This document shows, in pieces, positions 42,001 to 48,688 of a stretch of 64,000 bases of DNA; within the stretch, counting starts at the first letter, position 1; each line of letters starts with the position of its first letter. The position numbers were made by a program, and so were the translations under genes. The notes below the pieces were generated by a model. It saw nothing but the letters and a program-made list of their open reading frames with translations, had not been told where the DNA came from and ran no database searches. This stretch comes from Streptomyces spiramyceticus (lineage in GTDB: Bacteria > Actinomycetota > Actinomycetes > Streptomycetales > Streptomycetaceae): NCBI RefSeq assembly GCF_028807635.1, contig NZ_JARBAX010000001.1, positions 2,992,501-3,056,500 on the forward strand, written 5' to 3'.

Positions 42001-43023
42001 CTGAAGATCACGTTCCGGATCGTCGACGAGCGCCGCAAGAAGCTCGCCGAGGACAAGGACCTGGAAGCGCTCCGGCTGAAGCTGCGCCCCAAGGCCCGTC
42101 AGGCCCTCTCCAAGGCAGCCGCGGCGACGGCGGGCCCCACGGGCGAGTCCATCGAACGTACGGGCCTCACGGACTGGACCATCGGCTCGCTCAGCCGCGT
42201 CTTCGAGACGCGCAGGGCGGGCCAGCCGGTCAAGGCGTACCCGGCCCTCGTGGACCAGGGCGCGAGTGTCGCCGTACGGCTCTTCGACACCGAGGCCGAG
42301 CAGCAGCAGGCGATGTGGCAGGGCACCCGCAGGCTGATCCTGCTCAACATCCCGGTGAACCCCGCCAAGTTCGCCTCGGACAAGCTCAGCAACCAGCACA
42401 AGCTGGCCCTGTCCCGCAATCCGCACGGTTCGATCCAGGCCCTCTTCGACGACTGCGCGACCGCGGCCGCGGACAAGCTGATCGCGGACCACGGGGGTCC
42501 GGCCTGGGACGAGGAATCGTTCCGGAAGCTGTACGACAAGGTCCGCGCCGACCTCGTGGACGCGACCGTACGGACGGTGAACCAGGTCCAGCAGATCCTC
42601 GCCGCCTGGCAGGCCTGCGAGCGCCGCCTGAAGGCCGCCTCCAGTCCGGCGCTGCTGGCCAACCTCACCGACGTACGCAACCAGCTGGCAGCCCTCGTAC
42701 CGGCCGGCTTCGTCACGAGGACCGGGCTGCGCAGGCTGCCCGACCTGATGCGCTATCTCGTGGCCGTGGACCGCAGGCTCCAGCAGATGCCGACGGCCGT
42801 CCAGCGCGACACGACGCGCATGGAGAAGGTCCACGAGATGCAGGACGAGTACGCCTGGCTGCTGGAGCAGCTGCCGCAGGGCAGGCCCGTCCCGCAGGAG
42901 GTCCTGGACATCCGCTGGATGATCGAGGAGCTGCGGGTGAGCTACTTCGCGCATGCGCTGGGGACCGCCCAGCCGGTCTCCGACAAGCGGATCGTGAAGG
43001 CGATCGACGCGGCGGCGCCGTAA
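39076..43023 (+). CDS. hrpA: ATP-dependent DEAH-box RNA helicase HrpA
   Basis: A 1315-residue helicase, the normal HrpA length. Motif I is GETGSGKTTQ (about residue 96), followed by Ia TQPRRIAARTV, II DEAH in IIIDEAHERS, III SATID, and VI QRKGRCGR. The helicase-associated HA2 and OB-fold domains follow (about 440-700), then the long DUF3418 C-terminal region (about 720-1300). In E. coli HrpA resolves stalled or collided ribosomes and processes some mRNAs. The ATG at 39076 is preceded by a weak GAACCAGG. It stands alone, followed by a tRNA-Asp 93 bases downstream. In S. coelicolor this gene is near bldC, as here. Confidence 0.94.
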   Translation: MSTSFADLQTALGGLPLRDAHRLGRRLDGARRIRKPEARQAVLDDIAAEAEKSAARLAQRAARMPGITYPEALPVSQRKDDIAEAIRDHQVVIVAGETGSGKTTQIPKICMELGRGVKGMIGHTQPRRIAARTVAERIADELKTPLGEAVGWKVRFTDQVNPDATFVKLMTDGILLAEIQTDRDLRAYDTIIIDEAHERSLNIDFLLGYLAQLLPKRPDLKVVITSATIDPERFSRHFGDAPIVEVSGRTYPVEVRYRPLLEEDSDDVDRDQITAIADAVDELQSEGPGDILVFLSGEREIRDTADALNKKNLRHTEVLPLYARLSHAEQHRVFQRHTGRRIVLATNVAETSLTVPGIKYVIDPGTARISRYSHRTKVQRLPIERISQASANQRKGRCGRTSDGICIRLYDEDDFITRPEFTDAEILRTNLASVILQMTAAGLGDIEKFPFIDPPDHRNIRDGVQLLQELGALDPNEKDPKKRLTEQGRKLAQLPVDPRLARMVLEADKNGCVREVMVIAAALSIQDPRERPSDKQQQADQQHARFKDETSDFLAFLNLWRYVREQQKERGSSGFRRMCKQEYLNFLRIREWQDIYTQLRSVAKQMGIHVNEAVSDQGAPLPGAPEQSVHTSLLAGLLSHIGLKDTDKNEYLGARSAKFAIFPGSALFKKQPRFIMSAELVETSRLWARVNAKVEPEWIEPLAQHLLKRTYSEPHWEKDQAAVMAYERVTLYGVPIVAQRKVNYGRIDPETSRDLFIRNALVEGDWRTHHKFYADNRKLLTEVEELEHRARRRDILVDDETLFDFYDRRIPEHIVSGAHFDSWWKHKKREEPELLDFEREMLINEKADAVTKDDYPDSWRQGKLKFRVSYQFEPGADADGVTVHIPLQVLNQVTSEGFDWQIPGLREEVVTELIRSLPKPIRRHYVPAPNYAAKFLDRAVPLQEPLPLTLARELKRMVGVPVEADDFDLSRVPDHLKITFRIVDERRKKLAEDKDLEALRLKLRPKARQALSKAAAATAGPTGESIERTGLTDWTIGSLSRVFETRRAGQPVKAYPALVDQGASVAVRLFDTEAEQQQAMWQGTRRLILLNIPVNPAKFASDKLSNQHKLALSRNPHGSIQALFDDCATAAADKLIADHGGPAWDEESFRKLYDKVRADLVDATVRTVNQVQQILAAWQACERRLKAASSPALLANLTDVRNQLAALVPAGFVTRTGLRRLPDLMRYLVAVDRRLQQMPTAVQRDTTRMEKVHEMQDEYAWLLEQLPQGRPVPQEVLDIRWMIEELRVSYFAHALGTAQPVSDKRIVKAIDAAAP

Positions 43024-43116
43024 CTCCTCCGTCGCCTTGAGTGAGTTCGACCGGACCCTCTGACCTGCTGTACAGTCTGTCTTCGCAACGCCGCGCAAAA
43101 CGGCAGAGCGAATCAA

Positions 43117-43191
43117 GGTCCTGTGGAGCAGTTTGGAGTGCTCGCCACCCTGTCAAGGTGGAGGCCGCGGGTTCAAATCCCGTCAGGACCG
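43117..43191 (+). tRNA. tRNA-Asp (GTC), intact copy 2
   Basis: Identical to the tRNA-Asp at 36097, with anticodon loop CTGTCAA. It starts GGTCCTGTGGAGCAGTTTGG. A candidate promoter (CTGCTGTACAGTCTG) lies about 50 bases upstream. Confidence 0.95.
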
Positions 43192-43200
43192 CATAGAATC

Positions 43201-43233
43201 GATGGCCCGCATCCCCACCGGATGCGGGCCATC
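43201..43233 (+). terminator. Hairpin after tRNA-Asp
   Basis: A 14-bp perfect stem, GATGGCCCGCATCC with GGATGCGGGCCATC, has a 5-base loop and is followed by GCCTTTG. Confidence 0.75.
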
Positions 43234-43258
43234 GCCTTTGCGTCCCGAAGCTGCCCCT

Positions 43259-43315
43259 GAGGCCACGCCCGCGGCCGGAGGCCGCAATCGGATGCAGCAA
43301 ATCCCGTCAGGACCG
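43259..43315 (+). pseudogene. tRNA-Asp 3' fragment carrying the palindromic element
   Basis: A fragment of the tRNA-Asp T-arm and 3' end lies 68 bases after the intact gene. GAGGCC begins it and AAATCCCGTCAGGACCG ends it. GGGTTC is replaced by a 32-bp element, the same site as in the 36-kb remnant. A terminator follows, as if the fragment had kept its original downstream flank. Confidence 0.8.
43267..43298 (+). repeat. Short palindromic element, copy 3 (in tRNA-Asp fragment)
   Basis: A 32-bp variant: GCCCGCGGCCGGAGGCCGC, then AATCGGATGCAGC. The hairpin loop differs (GCGGCC-GGA-GGCCGC), with compensating changes that keep the stem paired. Confidence 0.8.
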
Positions 43316-43332
43316 CAGTGAATGAAGTACGG

Positions 43333-43364
43333 AAGGCCCGGATCCGCAAGGATCCGGGCCTTCT
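43333..43364 (+). terminator. Terminator after tRNA-Asp 3' fragment
   Basis: A stem AAGGCCCGGATCC with GGATCCGGGCCTT, a 4-base loop, then CTTGCG. It is typical of Streptomyces tRNA terminators. Confidence 0.75.
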
Positions 43365-43444
43365 TGCGTCTTGACTGCGGCATCTGCCGCCGGTAACCAG
43401 GCATCAGGGCAACCGGGGGTGGGGCCCGCACCTGGAGGTGACGC

Positions 43445-43648
43445 ATGGCGGCATCAACGGCCAGGCACGAGACGCGAGCACTGCTGCGCGCCCATCTGGC
43501 GGCCGCGTCCGGCTATCGCCACGTCACACGTCACTGTCCGATCTGCCACCGGCTCCTGAGGCTCGCCATGGAGCCCGAGAGGCCGAAGCCGCCGAAGACT
43601 CTCAGGGCGGCCGAGACACCCGCACCGGCCGACGGCGAAGAGAATTAG
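43445..43648 (+). CDS. Small conserved protein (DUF6274-like) with CPxCH motif
   Basis: A 67-residue protein. The N-terminal helix (ARHETRALLRAHLAAASGYR) is followed by HVTRHCPICHRLLRLAM, which has a CxxC pair that could bind metal, and a polar Lys/Glu/Pro tail. I recognise the pattern as the Streptomyces family listed as DUF6274. The ATG at 43445 has GGAGGTGAC directly upstream, an excellent ribosome site. It lies between the tRNA-Asp locus and bldC. Function unknown. Confidence 0.75.
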   Translation: MAASTARHETRALLRAHLAAASGYRHVTRHCPICHRLLRLAMEPERPKPPKTLRAAETPAPADGEEN

Positions 43649-43874
43649 CAAGCACCGCACCGTGTGACGGGAGTCACCTCACGAGTTTTCAGAACCGGTG
43701 GACTTACACCCTCCCTACAACCGCTCAATTTAATATGTGCAATTGCACCCCCTCACAAGGGGCATTCCGAGGCCGGGAGGGGGTCGCGGGCAAGCCGCCC
43801 AAAAGGCGGCGCACAGCAGGTCAGAGCGGTCGCCGGGTCGCGTCGGGACACGCCGGGCCGCCGGGACGCAGGCA
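43649..43874. promoter_or_regulatory. Intergenic region with perfect 12-bp palindrome
   Basis: No gene was seen. GTGCAATTGCAC at 43737-43748 is a perfect palindrome in an A/T-rich pocket (TTTAATATGTGCAATTG), and a CCCCT-CACA-AGGGG hairpin follows directly. It may be an operator, or the end of the DUF6274-like transcript. Confidence 0.35.
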
Positions 43875-43915
43875 CAAAAAAGATCGCGCTGGACCCGGCG
43901 GAGTCCAGCGCGATC
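43875..43915 (-). terminator. Intrinsic terminator of bldC transcript
   Basis: A 13-bp perfect stem, GATCGCGCTGGAC with GTCCAGCGCGATC, is followed on the minus strand by TTTTTTG. It lies about 130 bases after the bldC stop codon. A smaller GGCGCCTG-TTGGGG-CAGGCGCC hairpin at 43943-43964 lies between them. Confidence 0.85.
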
Positions 43916-44041
43916 AACGACGCATCCGTCTAGCTTGAATGTGGCGCCTGTTGGGGCAGGCGCCTGTCGTGTGGTGCTCAGGTGGGCGATCCGAGTTGGG
44001 GGACCCGGAGAATGCCCGGCAATGCAGGGTTATGCGGTTGT

Positions 44042-44248
44042 TCAGGCCTCGCTGCGCTGCTGCGGGATCCCCGCAAGCAGTGCGCGGACCTCTGCCTCGC
44101 GGTAACGCCGGTGTCCACCAAGAGTGCGGATGGACGTGAGCTTGCCAGCCTTGGCCCAGCGCGTAACCGTCTTCGGGTCCACGCGGAACATCGTGGCAAC
44201 CTCAGCCGGGGTCAGCAGCGGCTCGGCGTCGGGGGTGCGAGCGGTCAT
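44042..44248 (-). CDS. bldC: Developmental regulator BldC (MerR-like DNA-binding protein)
   Basis: A 68-residue protein that is only a MerR-type winged helix: LLTPAEVATMFRVDPKTVTR, then WAKAGKLTSIRTLGGHRRYR. No effector domain is present, which is the known BldC form. It fits S. coelicolor BldC (recalled as SCO4091) in length and in all positions I remember. BldC binds head-to-tail on direct repeats and delays entry into development by repressing sporulation genes. The ATG at 44248 has GAGGAGG upstream. It is followed by a strong terminator. Confidence 0.95.
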   Translation of the reverse strand: MTARTPDAEPLLTPAEVATMFRVDPKTVTRWAKAGKLTSIRTLGGHRRYREAEVRALLAGIPQQRSEA

Positions 44249-44726
44249 GAGCGGCCTCCTCGGGAGAACCGAACCATCACGGTTCTTTCCTCTAAATTCT
44301 GCACCTTGACCCGCGTTGCCCGAAATGGCGGACGCGGGCCGAGTCGGTTATAGGACGAACGGCTTGTCCTCGGCACTACAACTACACCATCCGTCCAGCC
44401 ACGTCGGCCAAACCGATGGAATTGCCCTCCCAGGTGTTCATCAGCGACGAAGCCGATGGACCATGCCATAGCGGACAGTCACGTCACAGTGACGATCAGT
44501 CACAGAGCGATCAGGAGCCACCAGACCCCCCATAGCGTGCAATGCTGAGCATTCCGCCCATAGTTGGACGGAAGGAGCCCTCGCCGGACTCCTTGTCCTA
44601 TTTTGGCATGAGGGTAGGGGATGGGCGCAAGAGCCCGCTAAGTGCTGTCCGTCACGCTTGAGGGCAAAGGCCCGGATCAGGACCTACGTCCCGACCATTC
44701 GGCCCAGCCGGGCTCAGCCGTTCGGC
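44249..44726. promoter_or_regulatory. bldC upstream region
   Basis: This 478-bp region has no gene that I can support. It has GTCAC-A-GTGAC at 44483-44493 within a cluster of GTCAC motifs (44477-44503), and AATGCT-G-AGCATT at 44541-44553. Both are perfect inverted repeats. GTCAC/GTGAC half-sites resemble those of BldD, a known regulator of bldC, but the spacing does not fit the published consensus. The right end (44641-44726) is the 3' flank of the next minus-strand gene. Confidence 0.4.
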
Positions 44727-45581
44727 TCAGTTCGCGAACTGGAGCTCGCGCACCGCACGCCACCGCTCGGTCAGCCGCCCGTACGCCTCACCGGCCGCCG
44801 CAGCGTCGTCGTCCCGCAGCGCCGCGATTCCCTCGGCCACATCCGCCGCGGAGACGTCCTGGGAAAGATGTGAATCGGAAAGTACGTGGACAAGGCCCCC
44901 GTAGTCGAGCTCGACAAGTGAACGGGGGTGGAATTCCTCCAGCCAGCGCCCCACATCCACCAGGCCCTCGCTGAGTGGCTCCCTGGCCGTCGCGTCGAGA
45001 TGCTCCCGCAGCGCCTTCAGCGCCCGCGCCACGCGCCGCCGCGCCTGCACCATGGGCGTCCGGTAGCGCAGTACGGGCCCGGCATCCCCCTCGCCGGCCT
45101 TCACGTACTCCCGCTCGTCCCCTTCGAAAAGAGCGAACCAGCGCACCGGCACGTGCCACACCGAGCTCCTGATCCACGGCCGCGCGTCCGGGTTGCGCTC
45201 CAGCCACCGCTCGAAGTCCGCGGAAGCCTGCCGGCGCACCAGGGGCGGCAGCGCCGCGTCCACCATCGGCTCCGGATAGAGCTCCGGCAGCTCCTCCAGC
45301 GCCAGCCAGCCGCGCAGCCGGGTCCGCCAGGGGCAGACGCACACCACCCCGTCCACCTCCGTCACGAACGCGTCGCCGCTCTCGTGCACCGGTACGGGGA
45401 CGGGCGGGACGGGCAGCAAGTCGGCCAGGGACCGTCTCAGTTCGTCCTGCGCGGTCGGCAGATCCTTGCGCCGGGCATAACTGGCCCAGTGGCTCCGCTC
45501 AGGTTCGGGGAAGGCCGCCAGCGGTTCGTACACCCGCAGATACGAGACGTACGGGACGATCACCGATGACGCCTGGGCCAC
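44727..45581 (-). CDS. Hypothetical conserved protein next to bldC
   Basis: A 284-residue soluble protein that I cannot place in a named family. The start SSVIVPYVSYLRVYEPLAAF and the body (WYxxR-like YARRKDLPTAQDEL, then WERNPDARPWIRSSVWHVPVRW) suggest an alpha/beta fold with several Trp/Arg patches and no membrane segment. The GTG at 45581 follows GAGGAG; the longer frame to 45965 runs through tandem repeats and vdh leader DNA. Its gene lies upstream of bldC, as I recall for S. coelicolor SCO4090/SCO4091. Function unknown. Confidence 0.7.
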   Translation of the reverse strand: MAQASSVIVPYVSYLRVYEPLAAFPEPERSHWASYARRKDLPTAQDELRRSLADLLPVPPVPVPVHESGDAFVTEVDGVVCVCPWRTRLRGWLALEELPELYPEPMVDAALPPLVRRQASADFERWLERNPDARPWIRSSVWHVPVRWFALFEGDEREYVKAGEGDAGPVLRYRTPMVQARRRVARALKALREHLDATAREPLSEGLVDVGRWLEEFHPRSLVELDYGGLVHVLSDSHLSQDVSAADVAEGIAALRDDDAAAAGEAYGRLTERWRAVRELQFAN

Positions 45582-45593
45582 GCCTGCTCCTCG

Positions 45594-45668
45594 ACTCGGA
45601 CTCGGACTCGGACTCGGACACTCGGACACTCGGACACTCGGACACGGACGCTCGGACACTCCGAACGG
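45594..45668. repeat. Hexamer/octamer tandem repeat GGACTC / GGACACTC
   Basis: About four copies of GGACTC are followed by about four of GGACACTC. The array sits in the divergent space between the hypothetical gene and vdh, 145 bases before the vdh start. Confidence 0.85.
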
Positions 45669-45813
45669 AGACGAATCGTCCCACGCATACTCCGCCAGGG
45701 GGTGATCCTGAACACTGCGGCCACCCGGGGCCCCGCCAGGTCTTACTCTCTTGCCCATCGGCCCTCCCCACCCGTAGGAGGGCATCGCCGCCTCGTACTT
45801 GGGAGTCACCACC

Positions 45814-46896
45814 GTGACCGACGCAACCGACGGCGTCCTGCACACCCTGTTCCGATCGGAACAGGGCGGCCACGAGCAAGTCGTGCTGTGCCAGGACCGT
45901 GCCAGCGGCCTCAAGGCCGTCATCGCCATCCACTCCACCGCCCTGGGCCCGGCCCTCGGCGGCACGCGCTTCTACCCGTACGCGACCGAGGAAGAGGCCG
46001 TCGCCGACGCGCTGAACCTCTCGCGCGGCATGTCGTACAAGAACGCCATGGCCGGTCTCGACCACGGCGGCGGCAAGGCCGTGATCATCGGCGACCCGGA
46101 AAAGATCAAGACTGAGGAACTGCTGCTGGCCTACGGCCGGTTCGTGGCCTCCCTGGGCGGCCGTTATGTCACGGCTTGCGACGTCGGCACGTACGTCGCG
46201 GACATGGACATCGTGGCGCGCGAGTGCCAGTGGACGACGGGCCGCTCCCCCGAGAACGGCGGCGCCGGCGACTCGTCCGTCCTGACTGCCTTCGGCGTCT
46301 TCCAGGGCATGCGGGCCTCGGCCCAGCACCTGTGGGGCGACCCGACGCTGCGTGGCCGCAAGGTCGGCGTCGCGGGTGTGGGCAAGGTCGGGCACCACCT
46401 CGTCGAGCACCTCCTGCAGGACGGCGCGGAGGTCGTGATCACGGACGTACGGGAAGAGTCGGTACGCCGCGTCACCGAGCGGCACCGGCAGGTGACCGTG
46501 GTCGCCGACACTGAGGCGCTGATCCGCGTCGAGGGCCTGGACATCTACGCCCCGTGCGCGCTCGGCGGTGCGCTGAACGACACAAGCGTCCCAGTACTCA
46601 CGGCGAAGGTGGTGTGCGGCGCCGCCAACAACCAGCTCGCCCACCCGGGCGTCGAGAAGGACCTCGCGGACCGCGGCATCCTGTACGCGCCCGACTACGT
46701 GGTGAATGCGGGCGGCGTGATCCAGGTCGCCGACGAGCTGCACGGCTTCGACTTCGACCGGTGCAAGACGAAGGCCGCGAAGATCTTCGACACCACGCTG
46801 GCGATATTCGCACGTGCGAAGACGGACGGCATTCCGCCGGCCGCGGCGGCGGACAGAATCGCCGAGCAGCGGATGGCCGAGGCACGCCGCCGCTGA
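45814..46896 (+). CDS. vdh: Valine (branched-chain amino acid) dehydrogenase
   Basis: An NAD-dependent dehydrogenase of 360 residues that deaminates valine, leucine and isoleucine to their keto acids, feeding polyketide precursors in Streptomyces. The substrate domain has [12 protein letters not shown] and the catalytic Lys region [13 protein letters not shown] (about residue 90). The NAD-binding motif is [18 protein letters not shown] (about 190), and CGAANNQLA and VVNAGGVIQ follow. The GTG at 45814 ([10 protein letters not shown]) fits the family start and has GGGAG upstream; the TTG at 45799 adds five residues. It is divergent from the hypothetical gene. In S. coelicolor, vdh (recalled as SCO4089) has the same neighbours. 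Confidence 0.92.
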   Translation: MTDATDGVLHTLFRSEQGGHEQVVLCQDRASGLKAVIAIHSTALGPALGGTRFYPYATEEEAVADALNLSRGMSYKNAMAGLDHGGGKAVIIGDPEKIKTEELLLAYGRFVASLGGRYVTACDVGTYVADMDIVARECQWTTGRSPENGGAGDSSVLTAFGVFQGMRASAQHLWGDPTLRGRKVGVAGVGKVGHHLVEHLLQDGAEVVITDVREESVRRVTERHRQVTVVADTEALIRVEGLDIYAPCALGGALNDTSVPVLTAKVVCGAANNQLAHPGVEKDLADRGILYAPDYVVNAGGVIQVADELHGFDFDRCKTKAAKIFDTTLAIFARAKTDGIPPAAAADRIAEQRMAEARRR

Positions 46897-47217
46897 CCCT
46901 GTCGGGGTCCTGGTGGGGTCCTACGGGGTCCTGCCGGGGCCCTTGAGGGATTCGGCCCGCCGTCGGCGAGACATGACTCACCCTCGTCGGCGGGTCGGCC
47001 CTCAGGAAGAGGTTAAAATCGCAGTTGACCAGCGAGGACGGGGCTTCTCGCGGGTTCTGTGACGAGGCGTTGCATGCGGGCGGCGTACCGTATGGCCGCG
47101 GAAGCAGGTACCGTTGATGCCCTACGGACCGGTCTCTCCAAGGGGAGCCCGTTCCGAATCATGAACGCGTGTCAAGACTCTGGGGCCGTCGAGCCCCGTC
47201 ACCGAGGGGGTCGAGCC
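46897..47217. other. 321-bp intergenic region before DUF3073 gene
   Basis: No gene was supported. The left end has GGGGTCCTG repeats (three imperfect copies, 46907-46940). TTAAAATCGCAG near 47011-47022 is an A/T-rich candidate -10 region for the DUF3073 gene. Confidence 0.35.
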
Positions 47218-47469
47218 ATGGGGCGCGGCCGGGCAAAGGCCAAGCAGACTAAGGTCGCCCGCCAGCTGAAGTACAGCAGCGGCGGGACTGACCTGTCGCG
47301 TCTGGCCAACGAGCTGGGCGCTTCGACTTCGCAACAGCCGCCTAATGGCGAGCCGTTCGAGGACGACGACGAGGAAGACGACCCGTACGCACAGTACGCG
47401 GCTCAGTACAACGATGACGGGGACGAGGACGAGGAGTCCGGTCCTTCGGCCCATCGTCGCGGCGCTTGA
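47218..47469 (+). CDS. DUF3073 family protein
   Basis: An 83-residue protein with a basic first half (MGRGRAKAKQTKVARQLKYS, which could bind nucleic acid) and a strongly acidic second half (EDDDEEDDPYAQYAAQY). The opening residues are the DUF3073 signature, conserved across actinobacteria. Function unknown. The ATG at 47218 has GAGGGGG upstream. It converges with purM, 84 bases apart, and the spacer carries a CCTCGGCCCCGG-type repeat that may act as terminator. Confidence 0.88.
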   Translation: MGRGRAKAKQTKVARQLKYSSGGTDLSRLANELGASTSQQPPNGEPFEDDDEEDDPYAQYAAQYNDDGDEDEESGPSAHRRGA

Positions 47470-47553
47470 CGCCCGTACGCCTCGAAAGCATGACCACACC
47501 GACCCGGTCCTGGGGCCTCGGCCCCGGACCGGGTTCTGTGCTCCCCCGGGTGA

Positions 47554-48654
47554 CTACTTTGCGTAGTCGCCCGTAAGCGTCGCGCCCGTGGCGTTGTCGC
47601 CGCGCTCGGTGATCTCTCCCGCGACCCAGGCGTCGACGCCCCGGTCGGCGAGTGTCGCGAGCGCCACATCCACGGACTCCTCCGGGACGACGGCGATCAT
47701 GCCGACGCCCATGTTGAGGGTCTTCTCCAGTTCGAGCCGCTCGACCTGACCGGCCTTGCCGACGAGGTCGAAGACAGCGCCGGGCGTCCAGGTGGAACGG
47801 TCGACCGTGGCGTGCAGGTGGTCCGGGATCACACGGGCCAGGTTGTTCGCAAGGCCGCCGCCCGTGATGTGGCTGAAAGCGTGCACCTTGGCGGTGCGGG
47901 TGAGGGCCAGGCAGTCCAGCGAGTAGATCTTGGTGGGCTCCAGCAGCTCCTCGCCGAGCGTGCGGCCGAACTCCTCGACCTCACGGTCCAGCGACCAGCC
48001 GGCGCGGTCGAAGACCACGTGCCGTACGAGTGAGTACCCGTTCGAGTGAAGACCGGAGGACGCCATGGCGATCACCGTGTCACCCGTACGGATACGGTCC
48101 GCGCCCAGCAGCTGGTCGTACTCCACGACGCCCGTGCCGGCGCCTGCGACGTCGAAGTCGTCCTCGCCGAGCAGGCCGGGGTGCTCGGCGGTCTCGCCGC
48201 CGACGAGGGCGCAGCCCGCGAGGACACAGCCCTCGGCGATGCCCTTGACGATGGCCGCGACACGCTCGGGATGCACCTTGCCGACACAGATGTAGTCGGT
48301 CATGAAGAGCGGCTCGGCGCCGCAGACGACCAGGTCGTCGACGACCATGCCGACGAGGTCGTGGCCGATCGTGTCGTACACGCCCATCTTGCGGGCGAGG
48401 TCGACCTTCGTACCGACGCCGTCGGTGGCGGAGGCGAGCAGCGGGCGCTCGTAGCGCTTGAGGGCGGAGGCGTCGAAGAGTCCGGCGAAGCCGCCGAGGC
48501 CGCCAAGGCCCGCGACCTCAGCGCGCTTCGTCTTCTTCACCCACTCCTTCATCAGCTCTACGGCACGGTCGCCGGCCTCGATGTCGACGCCCGCGGCCGC
48601 GTAGCTGGCGCCAGTGCCCGCGTGCGGAGCACGCCCAGAAGATTCAGCAGACAT
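47554..48654 (-). CDS. purM: Phosphoribosylformylglycinamidine cyclo-ligase (AIR synthetase)
   Basis: Step 5 of purine synthesis: closes FGAM to AIR with ATP. 366 residues, normal length. The N-terminal SYAAAGVDIEAGDRAVELM is the family start. The Gly-rich ATDGVGTKVDLA binds ATP, and MVVDDLVVCGAEPLFMTDYI and GGETAEHPG are also conserved. The ATG at 48654 follows purF closely, with 34 bases between them, so the two are likely one transcript. It is the last gene before the convergent DUF3073 gene. Confidence 0.95.
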   Translation of the reverse strand: MSAESSGRAPHAGTGASYAAAGVDIEAGDRAVELMKEWVKKTKRAEVAGLGGLGGFAGLFDASALKRYERPLLASATDGVGTKVDLARKMGVYDTIGHDLVGMVVDDLVVCGAEPLFMTDYICVGKVHPERVAAIVKGIAEGCVLAGCALVGGETAEHPGLLGEDDFDVAGAGTGVVEYDQLLGADRIRTGDTVIAMASSGLHSNGYSLVRHVVFDRAGWSLDREVEEFGRTLGEELLEPTKIYSLDCLALTRTAKVHAFSHITGGGLANNLARVIPDHLHATVDRSTWTPGAVFDLVGKAGQVERLELEKTLNMGVGMIAVVPEESVDVALATLADRGVDAWVAGEITERGDNATGATLTGDYAK

Positions 48655-48688
48655 TGCTGGGAACTTTCGTGTCGTTCAACAGGGAGCG

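Noticed and set aside
38974..43116. 1380-residue minus-strand frame opposite hrpA
   Set aside because: The plus frame carries all helicase motifs; the other is a shadow frame.
36340..43315. Integrated genomic island bounded by tRNA-Asp att repeats
   Set aside because: The genes between the two tRNA-Asp loci (CcdA, DsbA, HrpA) are core genes, no integrase is present, and each 3' fragment lies close to its own intact tRNA.
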